A DNA stretch of 64,000 nucleotides. Source: Pseudofrankia inefficax. GTDB taxonomy: Bacteria; Actinomycetota; Actinomycetes; Frankiales; Frankiaceae. Each line of letters opens with the position of its first letter. Positions within the stretch are counted from its first letter, which is position 1. Of the stretch, positions 25,106 to 32,946 are shown piece by piece. The notes beneath the pieces are model-generated. The model had not been told where the DNA came from. It worked only from the letters and a program-made list of their open reading frames with translations, and ran no database searches. Location of the stretch: positions 8,508,601-8,572,600 of the forward strand of contig NC_014666.1 of assembly GCF_000166135.1 (NCBI RefSeq), given 5' to 3'. The position numbers and the translations under genes are program-made.

Positions 25106-26122
25106 TCAGAAGCTCTGGCGCAGCCGTTGTTCGGTGGTCCAGGCCGCGATCTGGGCCCGGGAACTGACCTGCAGCTTGCGACGGATGTTCTCCACGTGCG
25201 TCTCGACCGTTCGCGGCGCCAGCGACAGGCGCCCGGCGATCGCATGGTTGGTGAGACCCTCGGTGACCAGCTCGGCCACCTCGAGCTCGCGGGCGGTCAG
25301 CCGTTGCCCACCGCGCGAAGGCTGCTTCAGAAACGCGAGCACCGCGTCCAGGACCGCCTGCCAGTCACCGTGGTAGTAGAGGTGGCTTGAGCCCAGCAGC
25401 GGGACCAGGACCGCCCCGGGAACACGGGCGGCGACCTCGCGGCCCAGCTCGAACCCGGTCCCTCGGTCGTCTTCGCGGTGCAGGACCGCGGTCGGCGTCC
25501 GCACCTCCGCGAGCAGCGCTCGGATGTCCGTGTCGTAGTAGACCTCCAGCAGCCGGGCCGCCGCCGTGGCGGAGGCACTCGCCCGCTGGAACCGGGCGAA
25601 AGCCGCCACATCCTCAGCGGTGGGGTCGGCCACGAACGCACGGGCCAGCGCTTGGAGCCCCATCCCCCAGTGCGCCCGTACCAGCGCGACGACCGAGGTC
25701 CTGACGTCGGCCGGGGCCAGATCCCGACCGCTGGCGCACATTCCGTAGACCACCAGTGCCTCGACGCGTTCCGGGTGCCTCGCCGCGATCGCGGCGGCGA
25801 GCTGGCCCCCCTGCGAGGCACCGAACAACCGGAAGCGGCGTGCGCCGGCCGCGTCGGCGACCGCCAGCGCCGCGGCGACCTGCCCGTCGAACGAAAGATC
25901 GACACCGTCCCGGTCCGAAAGGCCGCATCCGGGCTTGTCGAAACGAATCACCGAGAAATGCTGGGCCAGACCTTCCACAAACGCACCGAAAGAAAACAGG
26001 TCCAGCTGACCGCGAAGATGGGTGATCCAGCCCGAGTCGCACAACAAGGCCGGACCCGAACCCATCGTCGAATAGGCGACGCGGCCGGCCGGCGTCGCAC
26101 AGTATCTGATCAGCGCCCGCAC
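25106..26122 (-). CDS. Alpha/beta hydrolase fused to a LuxR-type DNA-binding domain
   Basis: In this 338-residue protein, residues 1-270 form an alpha/beta-hydrolase fold with nucleophile S103 in GASQGG and a late His in SSHLYYHG. Residues 275-335 form a GerE/LuxR helix-turn-helix (LTARELEVAELVTEGLTNHA, then VETHVENIRRKLQ). Such fusions can act as transcription factors in which the hydrolase domain binds or cleaves a ligand. It lies 182 bases upstream of the oxidoreductase gene on the same strand and could activate it, which is an inference. Confidence 0.88.
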   Translation of the reverse strand: MRALIRYCATPAGRVAYSTMGSGPALLCDSGWITHLRGQLDLFSFGAFVEGLAQHFSVIRFDKPGCGLSDRDGVDLSFDGQVAAALAVADAAGARRFRLFGASQGGQLAAAIAARHPERVEALVVYGMCASGRDLAPADVRTSVVALVRAHWGMGLQALARAFVADPTAEDVAAFARFQRASASATAAARLLEVYYDTDIRALLAEVRTPTAVLHREDDRGTGFELGREVAARVPGAVLVPLLGSSHLYYHGDWQAVLDAVLAFLKQPSRGGQRLTARELEVAELVTEGLTNHAIAGRLSLAPRTVETHVENIRRKLQVSSRAQIAAWTTEQRLRQSF

Positions 26123-26281
26123 GCCTCCAAGCTGACAGGTCCAGCCGGCCCGGTAAAGCTGCCCGTCCGGGACACGACTCCCTCTCCAAGCGGGGCGATC
26201 ATGGCCGGCCGCAGGGCCGGTCGGTCGTCCGCCCGATCGCGCGACCTCCTGACAAGGCCCGCCCGCTCCGCGCCGTGATCA

Positions 26282-26356
26282 TGATCGCGAGTTTGGCCCT
26301 CAAGCGGTTGCGACCAGGCCCGATTCACGACCATTCGAGGGCGAAAACGGCGATCA
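26282..26356. repeat. 75-bp imperfect palindromic repeat, copy 2
   Basis: This is the same element as at 10610-10684. The arms are TGATCGCGAGTTTGGCCCTC and, on the other strand, TGATCGCCGTTTTCGCCCTC. It lies just past the end of the leftward TetR gene (26389) and upstream of the leftward hydrolase-LuxR gene, so it could also serve as a terminator. Confidence 0.75.
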
Positions 26357-26388
26357 CTCCGCCGGGCCGACCTTCGCGATCCCGCGGC

Positions 26389-27027
26389 CTAGCCGGTCGT
26401 CGGCGTCGACAGGCAGAACCGCAGGAGGCGGTCCTTCTCCTCGGGAGTGGCCCGTGTGTGCGCTCGCAGATGGCCGGCCACCCGTCCCAGGACGGCATGG
26501 GTGACGAGCTCGGCGTCGAGGGCCGGGGTGGTGCTGCCGAGCAGCGCGAACGGCTCGTGCAGCAGCTCGGCGAACGGGACCGTCGCGGCTTGGTCGCCGG
26601 TGGGGATCGACGAGTTGAGGGTGCTGCTGTTCCACAGGACCGCGGTGGTCCTCGCCGCCGGAGACTCGTCGGCCAGGGCGAGCGTCCCGTCGACCCAGAC
26701 ACGGATCTTGCCCTCGATCGAGGGCTCCCGCGCCATCCGCCGGTCGAGGGTCACGGCGACGCGCTCGGCGCCGTCCTCGATGAGCGCCGCCACCAGCGCG
26801 TCCTTCGACGCGAAGTGCCGGTAGAACGCGTCGTTCGACAACCCGGCCAGCGCGACGATGTCGGCCACGCGGGCCTTGGCCGTGGTCCCGGTCGCCTCGA
26901 TGACCTTCCGGGCCGCCTCGATCAGCGCGGACACCTCGCCCGCGTAGTCCGGCCGGCGACGTTCGGCGGCGGTCTGAGCCGCGATGCGGGCCGCGACCCG
27001 GCTCGGCCGACCGATTGCGTTCTCCAT
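26389..27027 (-). CDS. TetR-family transcriptional regulator
   Basis: This 212-residue protein has a DNA-binding domain at about residues 30-78 (ALIEAARKVIEATGTTAKAR, IVALAGLSNDAFYRHFASKD). Its ligand domain includes WNSSTLNSSIP and ends CLSTPTTG. It is divergent from the oxidoreductase/acyl-CoA ligase/amidohydrolase genes at 27226-30885 and probably controls them. The 198-base divergent region has an AT-rich patch at about 27031-27065 with AGAATTCT and GATATC, a weak operator candidate. Confidence 0.88.
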   Translation of the reverse strand: MENAIGRPSRVAARIAAQTAAERRRPDYAGEVSALIEAARKVIEATGTTAKARVADIVALAGLSNDAFYRHFASKDALVAALIEDGAERVAVTLDRRMAREPSIEGKIRVWVDGTLALADESPAARTTAVLWNSSTLNSSIPTGDQAATVPFAELLHEPFALLGSTTPALDAELVTHAVLGRVAGHLRAHTRATPEEKDRLLRFCLSTPTTG

Positions 27028-27225
27028 GACAGAATTCTAAGGTGATATCCAGAATGATCTAGAAAGTCCGGAACGGCAAGGCGCAACATCAGTGCAGGAC
27101 GGCGCGGCGAGCCTGCGCGATGTGGATGTAGGAGTCTGGGTGAAGATCGATCGCAGTCCGCGGCACGACGCGGCAGAGGCGCACGGCCGCGGAGCAGCGA
27201 AGATGCACGGCCGCGGGGTGCCGGC

Positions 27226-28092
27226 GTGAGCGGCACCCCGCCGACCGGCGTCGGCCTGTGGGCCGGCTTCCTCGACCGGATGGCTCCCGCCGAGGCGATC
27301 AGCGCCGTCCGCGACATCGAGGCGGCCGGCCTTACGACGATCTGGCTGCAGGAGTACAGCGGCGTCGACCCGTTCATCCGCGCCGCGCTGTACCTGCAGG
27401 CCACCGACCGGCTCACCGTCGCGCTCGGGGTCGCCACGATCCACGCCCGCGACCCCGAGGCGATGGTCGCGGCCGCGTCCACGCTGCACCAGGCCTTCCC
27501 CGGACGGTTCGCCCTCGGGCTCGGCGCCAGCCACCGCCATCTCGCCGAGAGCCGCGGCGGCACCTACGCCAAACCGCTGACCGCGATGCGCGACTACCTC
27601 GGTGCCATGGACGCCGTCGTCGGGCCCAGGGTTCTGCCGCCGCGGTTCCTCGGCGCGCTCGGCCCGAAGATGGTCGAGCTCGCCGGCGAGGCCACCGACG
27701 GCCTGCACACCTACTTCTGCCCGGTCGCGCACACGGCCGCCGCCCGCGAGGCCGTCGGCGCTGGCCCGTGGATCGCCCCGTCCCAGATGGTCGCGGTCGG
27801 GAACACCGGCACCGGGTGGAGCGACGACCTGCGCCGCTACCTCGGGCTCTGCCTGGGGATGCCGAACTACCGGCAGAACCTGCACCGGTGGGGGTTCTCC
27901 GCGGCCGACCTCGCGCAGACGAGCGACGCCCTCGTCGACGCGCTCGTCGTCCCGGACGAGCCGACCGCGCTGCGCGCCCGCCTCGACGCACAGCGAGCGG
28001 CCGGCGCCGATCACCTCGCGCTGCAACTCGTCCCGCCGCCCTCGTCGGCGCGGGTACTCGATCGGGTCGCCGCCGGCCTGGAGGTGCTGTGA
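27226..28092 (+). CDS. LLM-class F420-dependent oxidoreductase
   Basis: This 288-residue luciferase-like protein contains GVGLWAGFLDRMAPAEAIS, LTVALGVATIHARDPEAMVA and FPGRFALGLGASHRHL. It matches the TIGR03620-like class of F420-dependent enzymes in length and motifs. It starts at GTG 27226 after a GGGG-containing leader. Its stop overlaps the GTG of the acyl-CoA ligase (GTGA), so the two products are made together. It probably oxidises the substrate before or after CoA activation. Confidence 0.88.
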   Translation: MSGTPPTGVGLWAGFLDRMAPAEAISAVRDIEAAGLTTIWLQEYSGVDPFIRAALYLQATDRLTVALGVATIHARDPEAMVAAASTLHQAFPGRFALGLGASHRHLAESRGGTYAKPLTAMRDYLGAMDAVVGPRVLPPRFLGALGPKMVELAGEATDGLHTYFCPVAHTAAAREAVGAGPWIAPSQMVAVGNTGTGWSDDLRRYLGLCLGMPNYRQNLHRWGFSAADLAQTSDALVDALVVPDEPTALRARLDAQRAAGADHLALQLVPPPSSARVLDRVAAGLEVL

Positions 28093-29660
28093 GCGCAGGT
28101 GCCAGGGTCGCCGCCCGGGCCGGAGAACCGCTGCTCGACCGCACGATCGGTGACCAGCTGCGCGCTCAGGCGGCGGCCCGTCCCGACCGTCCGGCGTTGC
28201 GCTGGGCGGTGGACGACGATCCCGCCGCCCTCCAGACGCTCACCTACCGCGAGCTGTTACTCGCCGCCGAGGCGGCCGCGGCCGACATCGCCAGCCGCGC
28301 CCGGCCGGGGCAGCGCGTCGCCGTGTGGGCCGCGAACGGGCCGGAATGGGTGATCGTCGAGTACGCCAGCGCGCTCGCCGGAACCATCCTCACTCCGTTC
28401 AACACCGCGTGGACCGACGACGAGGTCGCCCACGCGCTCGCGCTCGTCTCGCCCAGGCTGCTGTTCGCGGGCTCCGACAGCCGCGGGGTCGACCTGCGGG
28501 CCCGCGCGGCCGGCCTCGTCAGCCGCACCCCGCGGTGCGACCCGGTCGACCTCGACACCGTCGCCACTCGGCCGCGGCCGGTCGTGTGGGAGCCCCCGGA
28601 CGTCCGGCCCTACGACCCGTTCCTGATCCAGTTCACCTCGGGCACCACCGGCCGGCCCAAGGGCGCGACCCTCAGCCATCGAGCCGCGCTCAACGCCGGG
28701 CAGGTCCGCGCCCTGACCTTCCACGCCGACGAGCACGACGTCTGGCTCAACCCCGTGCCGTTGCACCACGTCGGCGGGTCGGTGGTCGTCGTGCTGGCCG
28801 CCCTCGCCTCCGGCGCCAGCTACGTGACGATGTCCCGCTTCCACCCGGCCGACCAGGTCGCCCTCATGCGCGCGACCGGCGCGACCCGCACCGGCGGCGT
28901 GCCGACGATGTTCCGCGCGCTGCTGGACATCCCGGGCTTCGACGAGGCGCTGGCCAGCGTCAGGTCGGTCGGGCTCGGCGGGACCAGCGTGCCTCCCTCG
29001 CTCGTCGAACGGCTCCAGGCCCACGGGGCGACGGTCTCCGTCGCCTACGCCCAGTCGGAATGTCCGATGATCACCCAGTCCGACCCGGCGGGCGACGCCG
29101 TCCACGTCGCGACCACCGTCGGCCGCGCGGCCCCGTTCACCGAGCTGCGCGTCGTCGGCGCGGCCGGCGACACCGCCGCTCGCGGCGAGGTCGGCGAGGT
29201 ACTGGTCCGCTCGCCACTGACGATGATCGGCTACTGGGACATGCCGGCCGCCACCGACGAGGTCCTGGACGCCGAGGGGTTCCTGCACACCGGCGATCTC
29301 GGCTCCCTTGACGAGCACGGCGTGGTCCGCATCCACGGCCGCGCCCGCGAGGTCGTCATCCGCGGCGGCGAGAACGTCTACCCCATCGAGGTCGAGGACG
29401 TCCTCCTACGACATCCGGCGGTCGCCGCCGTCGCCGTCCTCGCCGCGCCCAGCGACCACTGGGGTGAGGAGGTCGCCGCGGTCGTGCGCCTCGCCACGCC
29501 GACGTCGGCGACCGCCGACGACCTGGCCGGGTTCGCGGCGAAGAGCCTGGCGCATTTCAAGATCCCCAGCCAGTGGCGATTCGTCGAGGACTTCCCCATG
29601 ACCGCCGCCGGGAAGATCCGAAAGGCCGAGCTCCTCGCGCTGTTCTCGCCCGACAGCTGA
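28089..29660 (+). CDS. AMP-binding acyl-CoA ligase (ANL superfamily)
   Basis: This 523-residue protein should activate a carboxylic acid with ATP and CoA. Key motifs are the P-loop FTSGTTGRPKGATLSH, an A5-type YAQSECPMITQSD, the A7-type GFLHTGDLGSLDEHG, the hinge GRAREVVIRGGENVYP and the catalytic lysine near the end in TAAGKIRKAE. It starts at GTG 28089 inside the stop of the oxidoreductase gene. The substrate is unknown; the context with an amidohydrolase paralogue suggests an aromatic or fatty acid. Confidence 0.92.
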   Translation: MSAGARVAARAGEPLLDRTIGDQLRAQAAARPDRPALRWAVDDDPAALQTLTYRELLLAAEAAAADIASRARPGQRVAVWAANGPEWVIVEYASALAGTILTPFNTAWTDDEVAHALALVSPRLLFAGSDSRGVDLRARAAGLVSRTPRCDPVDLDTVATRPRPVVWEPPDVRPYDPFLIQFTSGTTGRPKGATLSHRAALNAGQVRALTFHADEHDVWLNPVPLHHVGGSVVVVLAALASGASYVTMSRFHPADQVALMRATGATRTGGVPTMFRALLDIPGFDEALASVRSVGLGGTSVPPSLVERLQAHGATVSVAYAQSECPMITQSDPAGDAVHVATTVGRAAPFTELRVVGAAGDTAARGEVGEVLVRSPLTMIGYWDMPAATDEVLDAEGFLHTGDLGSLDEHGVVRIHGRAREVVIRGGENVYPIEVEDVLLRHPAVAAVAVLAAPSDHWGEEVAAVVRLATPTSATADDLAGFAAKSLAHFKIPSQWRFVEDFPMTAAGKIRKAELLALFSPDS

Positions 29661-29691
29661 CTGTCCGTCGCTCACACGAAAGGCCCCTGCC

Positions 29692-30885
29692 ATGCCGTCC
29701 CGCTCGCTCAGCTATCCCGTGTTCGACGCCGACAACCACCTGTACGAGACGACCGACTCGTTCACCCGCCATCTGCCCCGCGAGTACGACGGTCTGATCA
29801 AGTACGTCGAGGTCGCCGGCCGCACCAAGATCGCCATCCGCAACGTCATCTCCGACTACATCCCGAACCCGACCTTCGAGGTCGTCGCGGCGCCGGGAGC
29901 GCAGGAGGAGTACTTCCGCAGCGGGAACCAGGACGGCAAGTCCTACCGGGAGATCCTCGGCAAGCCGATCAGGGCCCTGGCGGGCTTCCGGGACCCGGCC
30001 GAGCGCATCAAGATCATGGACGACCTGGGGCTGGACGGGGCGCTCATGTGGCCCACGCTCGCGAGCCTGCTGGAGGAGCGGCTCAGCGACGACCCGGTGG
30101 CGACGCACGCCGTCATCCACGCGCTGAACCAGTGGATGCACGACGACTGGACCTTCAACTACCAGAACCGCATCTTCCCGACCCCGGTCATCAACCTCGG
30201 CATCGTCGAGGAAGGAATCAAGGAACTGGAGTGGGTGCTGGAGCGCGGCGCGCGCGTCGTCCTCATCCGCCCGGCGCCCGTGCCCGGCCTGCACGGCAAG
30301 CGGTCGTTCGCGCTGCCGGAGTTCGACCCGTTCTGGGCCAAGGTCGCGGAGGCTGACATCCTCGTCGGCCTGCACGCCTCCGACAGCGGTTACCAGCGTT
30401 ACGTGAACGAATGGGAGGGCATCGGCGACGGCGAGATGCTGCCCTTCAAGGGCGCCACGGCCTTCTCCCAGATCATGCGCCACTTCTCCCGCCCGATCGT
30501 GGACACCATGACCTCCGTGATCGCCCACGGACTGTGCACGCGATTCCCCACCCTGAAGTTCGCGCCGATCGAGAACGGCAGCAACTGGGTCCGCCCCGTC
30601 CTCGAGGCACTCGAGTTCGCCTATTCCTTCTCGCCCCGCGCGTTCGACGAGGACCCGGTAGAGGTGTTCAAGCGGAACATCTACGTGCACCCGTTCCACG
30701 AGGAGAACCCGGTCGGGCTGTGCGAGCTCATCGGCTCCGACCGCGTCCTGTTCGGCTCGGACTGGCCGCACCCCGAAGGCCTCGCCGACCCGATCACCTT
30801 CGTCGACGACCTCAAGGGCCTGCCGGACGACGACGTCCGCAAGGTGATGGGCGGAAACCTCGCCGGCCTGCTCCACGTCGCCTGA
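29692..30885 (+). CDS. Amidohydrolase 2 family metal-dependent hydrolase (paralogue)
   Basis: This 397-residue protein is closely similar along its whole length to the product of 15704-16891. Shared segments include FDADNHLYE, GRTKIAIRNVISDYIPNPTF, HASDSGYQRY, NGSNWVRPVLEAL and FGSDWPHPEG. The metal ligands are equally conserved in both. It follows the ligase after 31 bases, with AAAGG as the ribosome site. Having two paralogues in separate TetR-flanked blocks suggests duplication for related substrates. A strong terminator follows. Confidence 0.88.
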   Translation: MPSRSLSYPVFDADNHLYETTDSFTRHLPREYDGLIKYVEVAGRTKIAIRNVISDYIPNPTFEVVAAPGAQEEYFRSGNQDGKSYREILGKPIRALAGFRDPAERIKIMDDLGLDGALMWPTLASLLEERLSDDPVATHAVIHALNQWMHDDWTFNYQNRIFPTPVINLGIVEEGIKELEWVLERGARVVLIRPAPVPGLHGKRSFALPEFDPFWAKVAEADILVGLHASDSGYQRYVNEWEGIGDGEMLPFKGATAFSQIMRHFSRPIVDTMTSVIAHGLCTRFPTLKFAPIENGSNWVRPVLEALEFAYSFSPRAFDEDPVEVFKRNIYVHPFHEENPVGLCELIGSDRVLFGSDWPHPEGLADPITFVDDLKGLPDDDVRKVMGGNLAGLLHVA

Positions 30886-30931
30886 GACCCTGTCGTCTGG
30901 CGCTCTGTCGCCTGAGACCCTGTCGTCTGGC
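30878..30931. repeat. 30-bp-spaced direct repeat at the gene end
   Basis: GTCGCCTGAGACCCTGTCGT and the next few bases occur twice, 30 bases apart. The first copy includes the last codons and stop of the amidohydrolase gene, so the duplication has copied the gene's end into the spacer. Confidence 0.7.
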
Positions 30932-30937
30932 ACCTTG

Positions 30938-30971
30938 TCCGTCCGGGTGCGGCCGGCCGCACCCGGACGGA
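30938..30971. terminator. Strong bidirectional hairpin terminator
   Basis: TCCGTCCGGGTGCGGCC is followed directly by its reverse complement, giving a 17-bp perfect palindrome between the convergent amidohydrolase and VOC genes. Confidence 0.85.
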
Positions 30972-30988
30972 CGGCGGCGACGGGTTCG

Positions 30989-31357
30989 TTACTGGCCGGG
31001 CGGGGGTTCCCACAGCTCGAATCGGGTTCCCTCCGGATCCACGGCCCAGCCGAACCGTCCGTACTCGGATTCGGCGACGTCGTCGATCACCTCGACGCCC
31101 TCGGCCCGTAGCTGGGCGAGCATCCCGTCCAGACTGGTCACCCGGAAGTTGACCATGAACGCCTGGTCGGGCCGGCCGAAGTAGTCGGTGTCCGCGTCGA
31201 AGATCGCCCAGGTGGTCGAGCCACCCGGTCCCCAGGCAAACTGGGTGCCGCCGAATTCAGCCAGGTCGACGCCGAGGTGCTTCGCGTACCAGTCCCGAAG
31301 ACTCGCGGTTCCGCCTGCTCGCTGGAAAACTCCGCCGATGCCCGTCACCCGTTCCAT
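30989..31357 (-). CDS. VOC-family (glyoxalase/bleomycin-resistance fold) protein
   Basis: This 122-residue, single-domain VOC protein contains IGGVFQRAGGTASLRDWYAK at the start, VNFRVTSLDGMLAQLRAEGV in the second half and the typical ending GWAVDPEGTRFELWEPP. The fold usually binds a metal and a small ligand, as in glyoxalases, dioxygenases and drug-binding proteins. The final Glu in FELWEPP is the expected metal ligand. The substrate is unknown. It is a single gene, convergent with the amidohydrolase. Confidence 0.85.
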   Translation of the reverse strand: MERVTGIGGVFQRAGGTASLRDWYAKHLGVDLAEFGGTQFAWGPGGSTTWAIFDADTDYFGRPDQAFMVNFRVTSLDGMLAQLRAEGVEVIDDVAESEYGRFGWAVDPEGTRFELWEPPPGQ

Positions 31358-31412
31358 CCGCCAACACTAACCCGGGGCTTTCCCCGCGGAGATTGCCTGG
31401 TCGCCGTGTCGG

Positions 31413-31444
31413 AGCGGCTGCTAGGAATAGCGGCTGCTAGGAAT
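31413..31444 (+). repeat. 16-bp tandem duplication carrying a -10-like box
   Basis: AGCGGCTGCTAGGAAT occurs twice in tandem. Each copy contains TAGGAA; in the second copy it ends six bases before GTG 31450. That is the spacing of a leaderless promoter, so the duplication may have copied a -10 element. Confidence 0.6.
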
Positions 31445-31449
31445 ACGGT

Positions 31450-32277
31450 GTGATCAGGCTGACCGACGGTACGCAACTGTGGACCACGGCCAGCGGGGCC
31501 GGTCCGCCCATCGTGCTGTGTCATGGCGGCCCGGGGTTGTGGGACTACCTCGGGCCGCTGGCCGCGCTGCTGGATGACGCGTTCACGGTGATCCGGTTCG
31601 ATCAGCGCGGGTGCGGACGTTCCACCGACCGCGGCGGTGGGCGGTTCACGATCGCGCAGGCCGTGGACGACCTCGATCAGGTCCGGGCCGCCTACGGAGT
31701 GGACCGCTGGGGCGTGGTCGGGCATTCCTGGGGCGCAGAGCTGGCCCTGCGTTACGCCGTGCGTTCGCCAGACCGGGTGACAGGCGTCGCCTATGTCGCC
31801 GGCGTCGGCGCGGGCGACGGATTCCGCGACCGGTACATCGCCGAGCGGCAGCGCCGCCTGGGCGCGGACCTGTCCCGGTGGACGGAGCTCGCCGATCGCC
31901 GCCGCGGTCCGGCCGAGGAACGGGAGTGGTGCCTGCTGCAGTGGCGGCCCGACTTCTCCCCTGGTCCGGCCGCGGCCGGGCACGCGGCCGCGCTGTGGGC
32001 CACCCGTCCGCCGGACGCCGAGGTGAACGTCGCGGCCAGCCAACAGCTCTGGGCGGAACGCAGGTCGGAGGACCTGCTCACCCTCGCCGCCGGGCTGTTC
32101 CTGCCGGTCACCATGCTCCTCGGCGCCGACGATCCGCGCCCCTGGCAGGCGACAGATTCGCTGCTCGCCGCGTTGCCGCAGGGAGATCGGATCGTGTTCG
32201 ACGCGGCTGGGCACGCTCCGTGGGTCGAACAGCCAGCGGCGGTCCGCGACGCGATCCTGACGGCCCTCGCGCCGTAG
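31450..32277 (+). CDS. Alpha/beta hydrolase, proline-iminopeptidase-like
   Basis: This 275-residue hydrolase resembles the prolyl aminopeptidase/S33 group. It has the oxyanion motif HGGPGLWDYL (about 25-34), FDQRGCGRS, nucleophile Ser in GHSWGAELALRYA and a late catalytic His in AAGHAPWVEQP. The natural substrate may be a peptide or small ester. The start at GTG 31450 has no ribosome site but sits six bases after a TAGGAA box, suggesting a leaderless message. It is monocistronic. Confidence 0.87.
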   Translation: MIRLTDGTQLWTTASGAGPPIVLCHGGPGLWDYLGPLAALLDDAFTVIRFDQRGCGRSTDRGGGRFTIAQAVDDLDQVRAAYGVDRWGVVGHSWGAELALRYAVRSPDRVTGVAYVAGVGAGDGFRDRYIAERQRRLGADLSRWTELADRRRGPAEEREWCLLQWRPDFSPGPAAAGHAAALWATRPPDAEVNVAASQQLWAERRSEDLLTLAAGLFLPVTMLLGADDPRPWQATDSLLAALPQGDRIVFDAAGHAPWVEQPAAVRDAILTALAP

Positions 32278-32298
32278 CGGCAGACCAGCTCAACCGGG

Positions 32299-32371
32299 TT
32301 GGCACCATTCTGCTGCCATGGCGATGCCAAGACCCTTGCATCGGTGCCAAACTGGTGCCATGATGGTGCCA
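32299..32371 (+). promoter_or_regulatory. Phased TGCCA operator array of the RHH regulator gene
   Basis: TGCCA cores (fuller form TGGTGCCA) start at 32314, 32325, 32345, 32356 and 32367, mostly 11 bases apart, with a degenerate TTGCA at 32336 filling one interval. An inverted copy TTGGCACC lies at 32299. Eleven-base spacing puts every site on the same DNA face. The last copy includes the A of the start codon at 32371. Confidence 0.7.
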
Positions 32372-32874
32372 TGGAGCTCAGCAAGTATGTGGACAGGCTC
32401 GGACAGGAGCTCGTCACGTTGTTGGAGACCGGCGGCGACGACGTGCGCGAGCTGGTCGAGCGGCTGACGGGCGGGCTGGAGTCAGCGATCCGGCTGACGC
32501 TGCTGGAGACGTTGTCCGCGGCGGCGGACGAGATCACCCGGGACCTCGCGCCCGGGTCGGTGGAACTGCGGCTACGCGGGCGGGAGCCCGAGTTCGTCGT
32601 CGCGACGCCCCCGACGGACCAGCCGGTCGAGGAGCAGCCACCCGCGGCCAGGCCGGACCCCGTGTCGGAGGAAGGCGCGACGGCGCGGATCAACGTACGA
32701 CTGCCCGAACAGCTCAAGACCGCCGTCGAGGAGGCGGCCGCCAAGGAAGGCCGCTCGGTCAACGCCTGGCTCGTCCGCGCCGCCGCCGCCGCGCTGCGGC
32801 CGCCGCAGGAAACCACGGCGCGGCAGGCCACCGGGAAACGCGGTGCGCAACACGTCACCGGCTGGGTCCGCTAA
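32371..32874 (+). CDS. Ribbon-helix-helix (HicB/Arc-like) regulator
   Basis: This 167-residue protein has a helical N-terminal half (LSKYVDRLGQELVTLLETGG), a Pro/Glu-rich linker and a C-terminal RHH domain at about residues 108-145 (ARINVRLPEQLKTAVEEAAA, then EGRSVNAWLVRAAAAAL). Such proteins bind repeated short operators as dimers, and the phased TGCCA array over its own start codon fits autoregulation. In actinobacteria this HicB-like type commonly precedes a DUF4097 protein, as here, so a classical HicA toxin partner is not expected and none is seen. Confidence 0.85.
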   Translation: MELSKYVDRLGQELVTLLETGGDDVRELVERLTGGLESAIRLTLLETLSAAADEITRDLAPGSVELRLRGREPEFVVATPPTDQPVEEQPPAARPDPVSEEGATARINVRLPEQLKTAVEEAAAKEGRSVNAWLVRAAAAALRPPQETTARQATGKRGAQHVTGWVR

Positions 32875-32946
32875 CACCCACCTCTGGTCCGCCGGAACCC
32901 ATTCCGAGCACCCAAACAAACCATCGGCACATTTGTGAGGACAGCC

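Noticed and set aside
15704-30885. Secondary-metabolite biosynthetic cluster
   Set aside because: Acyl-CoA ligase, dehydrogenases, oxidoreductases and a methyltransferase are present, but there is no PKS, NRPS, terpene cyclase or other core enzyme; the sets look catabolic and are split by unrelated genes.
32371-32874. Type II HicAB toxin-antitoxin system
   Set aside because: Only a HicB/Arc-like RHH domain is present. No HicA-sized toxin gene lies on either side; the neighbour is a DUF4097 protein.
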